Positions 32,960 through 33,918 of a stretch of 33,918 bases of DNA are shown here, piece by piece. Numbering within the stretch: position 1 is the stretch's first letter; each line of letters starts with the position of its first letter. Under the pieces are notes generated by a model that was given only the letters and a program-made list of their open reading frames with translations, was not told the DNA's origin and made no database searches. This DNA is from an uncultured Prevotella sp. (GTDB lineage Bacteria; Bacteroidota; Bacteroidia; Bacteroidales; Bacteroidaceae), in NCBI GenBank assembly GCA_945637645.1, contig CALZDK010000002.1, positions 1 to 33,918 on the forward strand, written 5' to 3'. A program made the translations under genes and the position numbers.

Positions 32960-33491
32960 CGTCCTTCCACACGTCGCCAAGCAAGGCAGCACCTCCGAAT
33001 CCCATAGCCTCCACAAGGGGTATTCTCTCCCATGAAATGCCGCCAAGAGCAATCACGCTGTCATCTATGACACCGCTCTTTGCGGCATTTTCTATGTCCA
33101 TATGCGAGAATGCCGAATGGTAGCCTTGCTTCGATATGCTGTCGAAAATGGGACTCATGAAAACGTAGTCACACTTTAGTTTACGCTCCGCCACCTCCTC
33201 TATTGAATGGCACGAAGCGGACAACTTAGGCACCTTGACCAATGGCACATTTGGGTTCCTTCCGTTAAGGTGTACTCCGCAGCCATACTCCGAGGCAAGA
33301 CAATGACAATCGTGTAGCGACAGTTTCCCATACCACCTACTGTCTATTGCCTCTATCAGTTCACGATGTTCCTCCACCGAAGCTCCCGGCTTGCGTATAT
33401 GCACCCTGTCAACTCCATTCTCAAATAAGGAGTTAATAAACATGCCCTCGTCCGTAATGAACTGTGGGAGAGTAATTACCATTATTTGCAT
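32898..33491 (-). CDS. ThiE/TenI-like thiamine-phosphate-synthase family protein
   Basis: A 197-residue TIM-barrel protein of the ThiE/TenI group, linked to thiazole/thiamine phosphate metabolism. Recognisable parts are GVDRVHIRKPGAS (about 26-38), GCGVHLNG (70-77), the phosphate-binding VFMSPIFDSISKQGY (110-124) and ALGGI (148-152). The GQxD motif that helps bind pyrophosphate and metal in true ThiE is not visible (the sequence there is GVHLNGRNP), so a TenI-like or unknown role is at least as likely. The start shares one base with the DUF559 stop (TAATG), which indicates translational coupling; a Met at codon 4 is an alternative. The 3' end overlaps yitT by 62 bp. No TPP riboswitch or other thi gene adjoins. 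Confidence 0.8.
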   Translation of the reverse strand: MQIMVITLPQFITDEGMFINSLFENGVDRVHIRKPGASVEEHRELIEAIDSRWYGKLSLHDCHCLASEYGCGVHLNGRNPNVPLVKVPKLSASCHSIEEVAERKLKCDYVFMSPIFDSISKQGYHSAFSHMDIENAAKSGVIDDSVIALGGISWERIPLVEAMGFGGAALLGDVWKDVTLFCRNLRQTHLGRTTARP

Positions 33492-33859
33492 TACCGTTTA
33501 TTTTTAATTTCAATAATCTTGTTAACAATCGATTGTGGTTGTTCAAAAACCACCTTGTTTTCAAATCTGATAATATTTATTCCGTAATACTGTAACAAGA
33601 ATTTTTCCCTATCAATATCATTCTCTTTAGCACCACCATAATAATGATAATCTCCATCCAACTCTATACCTAATTTCAACTGAGGACAATAAAAATCAAT
33701 AATATATCTATCAACACTATATTGCCTACGAAAAGACATACCATCAATATGTTTGCCCTTAAGCAGTTTCCACAATGTACATTCTGCAGGAGTACTATTT
33801 TTGCGTAACTGCCTTCTAAAGTACTTCATTTCTGTTTGATTCTTCTTATGTTCTGACAT
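33491..33859 (-). CDS. DUF559 domain protein (Vsr/PD-(D/E)xK-like)
   Basis: A 122-residue protein that is almost entirely a DUF559 domain, related by fold to very-short-patch-repair and other restriction-type endonucleases. Signatures: STPAECTLWKLLKGKHIDGMSFRRQYSVDRYIIDFYCPQ, the acidic core Asp55 (IIDFYC) with Glu66 and Asp68 (IELDGD), and GINIIRFENKVVF. These residues fit a nuclease active site, but no activity has been shown for most members. An alternative start is the Met at codon 11. Its stop overlaps the downstream ThiE/TenI-like start by one base. The upstream region is cut off by the window edge (59 bp remain), so the promoter cannot be judged. Confidence 0.88.
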   Translation of the reverse strand: MSEHKKNQTEMKYFRRQLRKNSTPAECTLWKLLKGKHIDGMSFRRQYSVDRYIIDFYCPQLKLGIELDGDYHYYGGAKENDIDREKFLLQYYGINIIRFENKVVFEQPQSIVNKIIEIKNKR

Positions 33860-33918
33860 AGTAAAAAAATAATAACCCTTACAGAATCGATATACACTAT
33901 GAAGAATCTACGCAGTGC

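Noticed and set aside
33492-33918. TPP riboswitch for the ThiE/TenI-like gene
   Set aside because: The gene is preceded directly by the DUF559 coding region, and no thi-box-like sequence was recognised in the 59 bp left before the window edge.

Overview
The window looks like a chromosomal segment of a Bacteroidetes bacterium, most likely Prevotella or a close relative. The reasons are promoters of the -33 TTTG / -7 TAnnTTTG type before most transcription units, few Shine-Dalgarno sites, a long S16 protein with an Ala/Lys/Glu-rich tail, and a secreted glycosidase with a Prevotella-like C-terminal tail. I assign this from gene content and sequence style only. No tRNA, rRNA, IS element, prophage or CRISPR array was found.

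Layout. 1-3500 (minus): lemA, a TPM-domain membrane protein and class I fumarate hydratase, ending in a strong terminator. 3793-4323 (plus): rpsP with its own leader hairpin and terminator. 4441-8995 (minus): a GT2 and a GT4 glycosyltransferase followed by a secreted S9 peptidase. 9116-12941 (plus): a Wzx-like flippase, tagaturonate reductase (uxaB) and an exported M15 peptidase. 12980-13594 (minus): an initiating sugar-phosphate transferase, divergent from a secreted GH53 endo-galactanase (plus). 15073-17532 (minus): lepA and a Crp/Fnr regulator, divergent from a small lipoprotein gene. 18283-21522 (minus): pheT and yebC. 21702-26974 (plus): a glycan-building run of GT2, glf, GT2, GT4 and GT2. 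27234-29828 (plus): clpB. 29949-32959 (plus): ADP-forming acyl-CoA synthetase and a YitT-family protein. 32898-33859 (minus): a DUF559 nuclease-like gene coupled to a ThiE/TenI-like gene whose 3' end overlaps yitT.

Together, the flippase, the sugar-phosphate transferase, six glycosyltransferases (one beside glf) and UDP-galactopyranose mutase suggest that this region builds a galactofuranose-containing surface glycan. Its genes are scattered among housekeeping genes instead of forming one block.

The most interesting signal is regulatory. Upstream of clpB there is a housekeeping-type promoter, then two identical 13-bp sites exactly 21 bp apart, then a near-perfect sigma-54 (-24/-12) promoter. 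This suggests that an activator-dependent RpoN system controls this chaperone. Second-tier observations are a 20-codon ORF before a GT2 gene that may be a leftover glycosyltransferase N-terminus, the DUF559/TenI coupling, and an orphan GH53 enzyme with a sorting-like tail. I did not find a clearly new multi-gene system.
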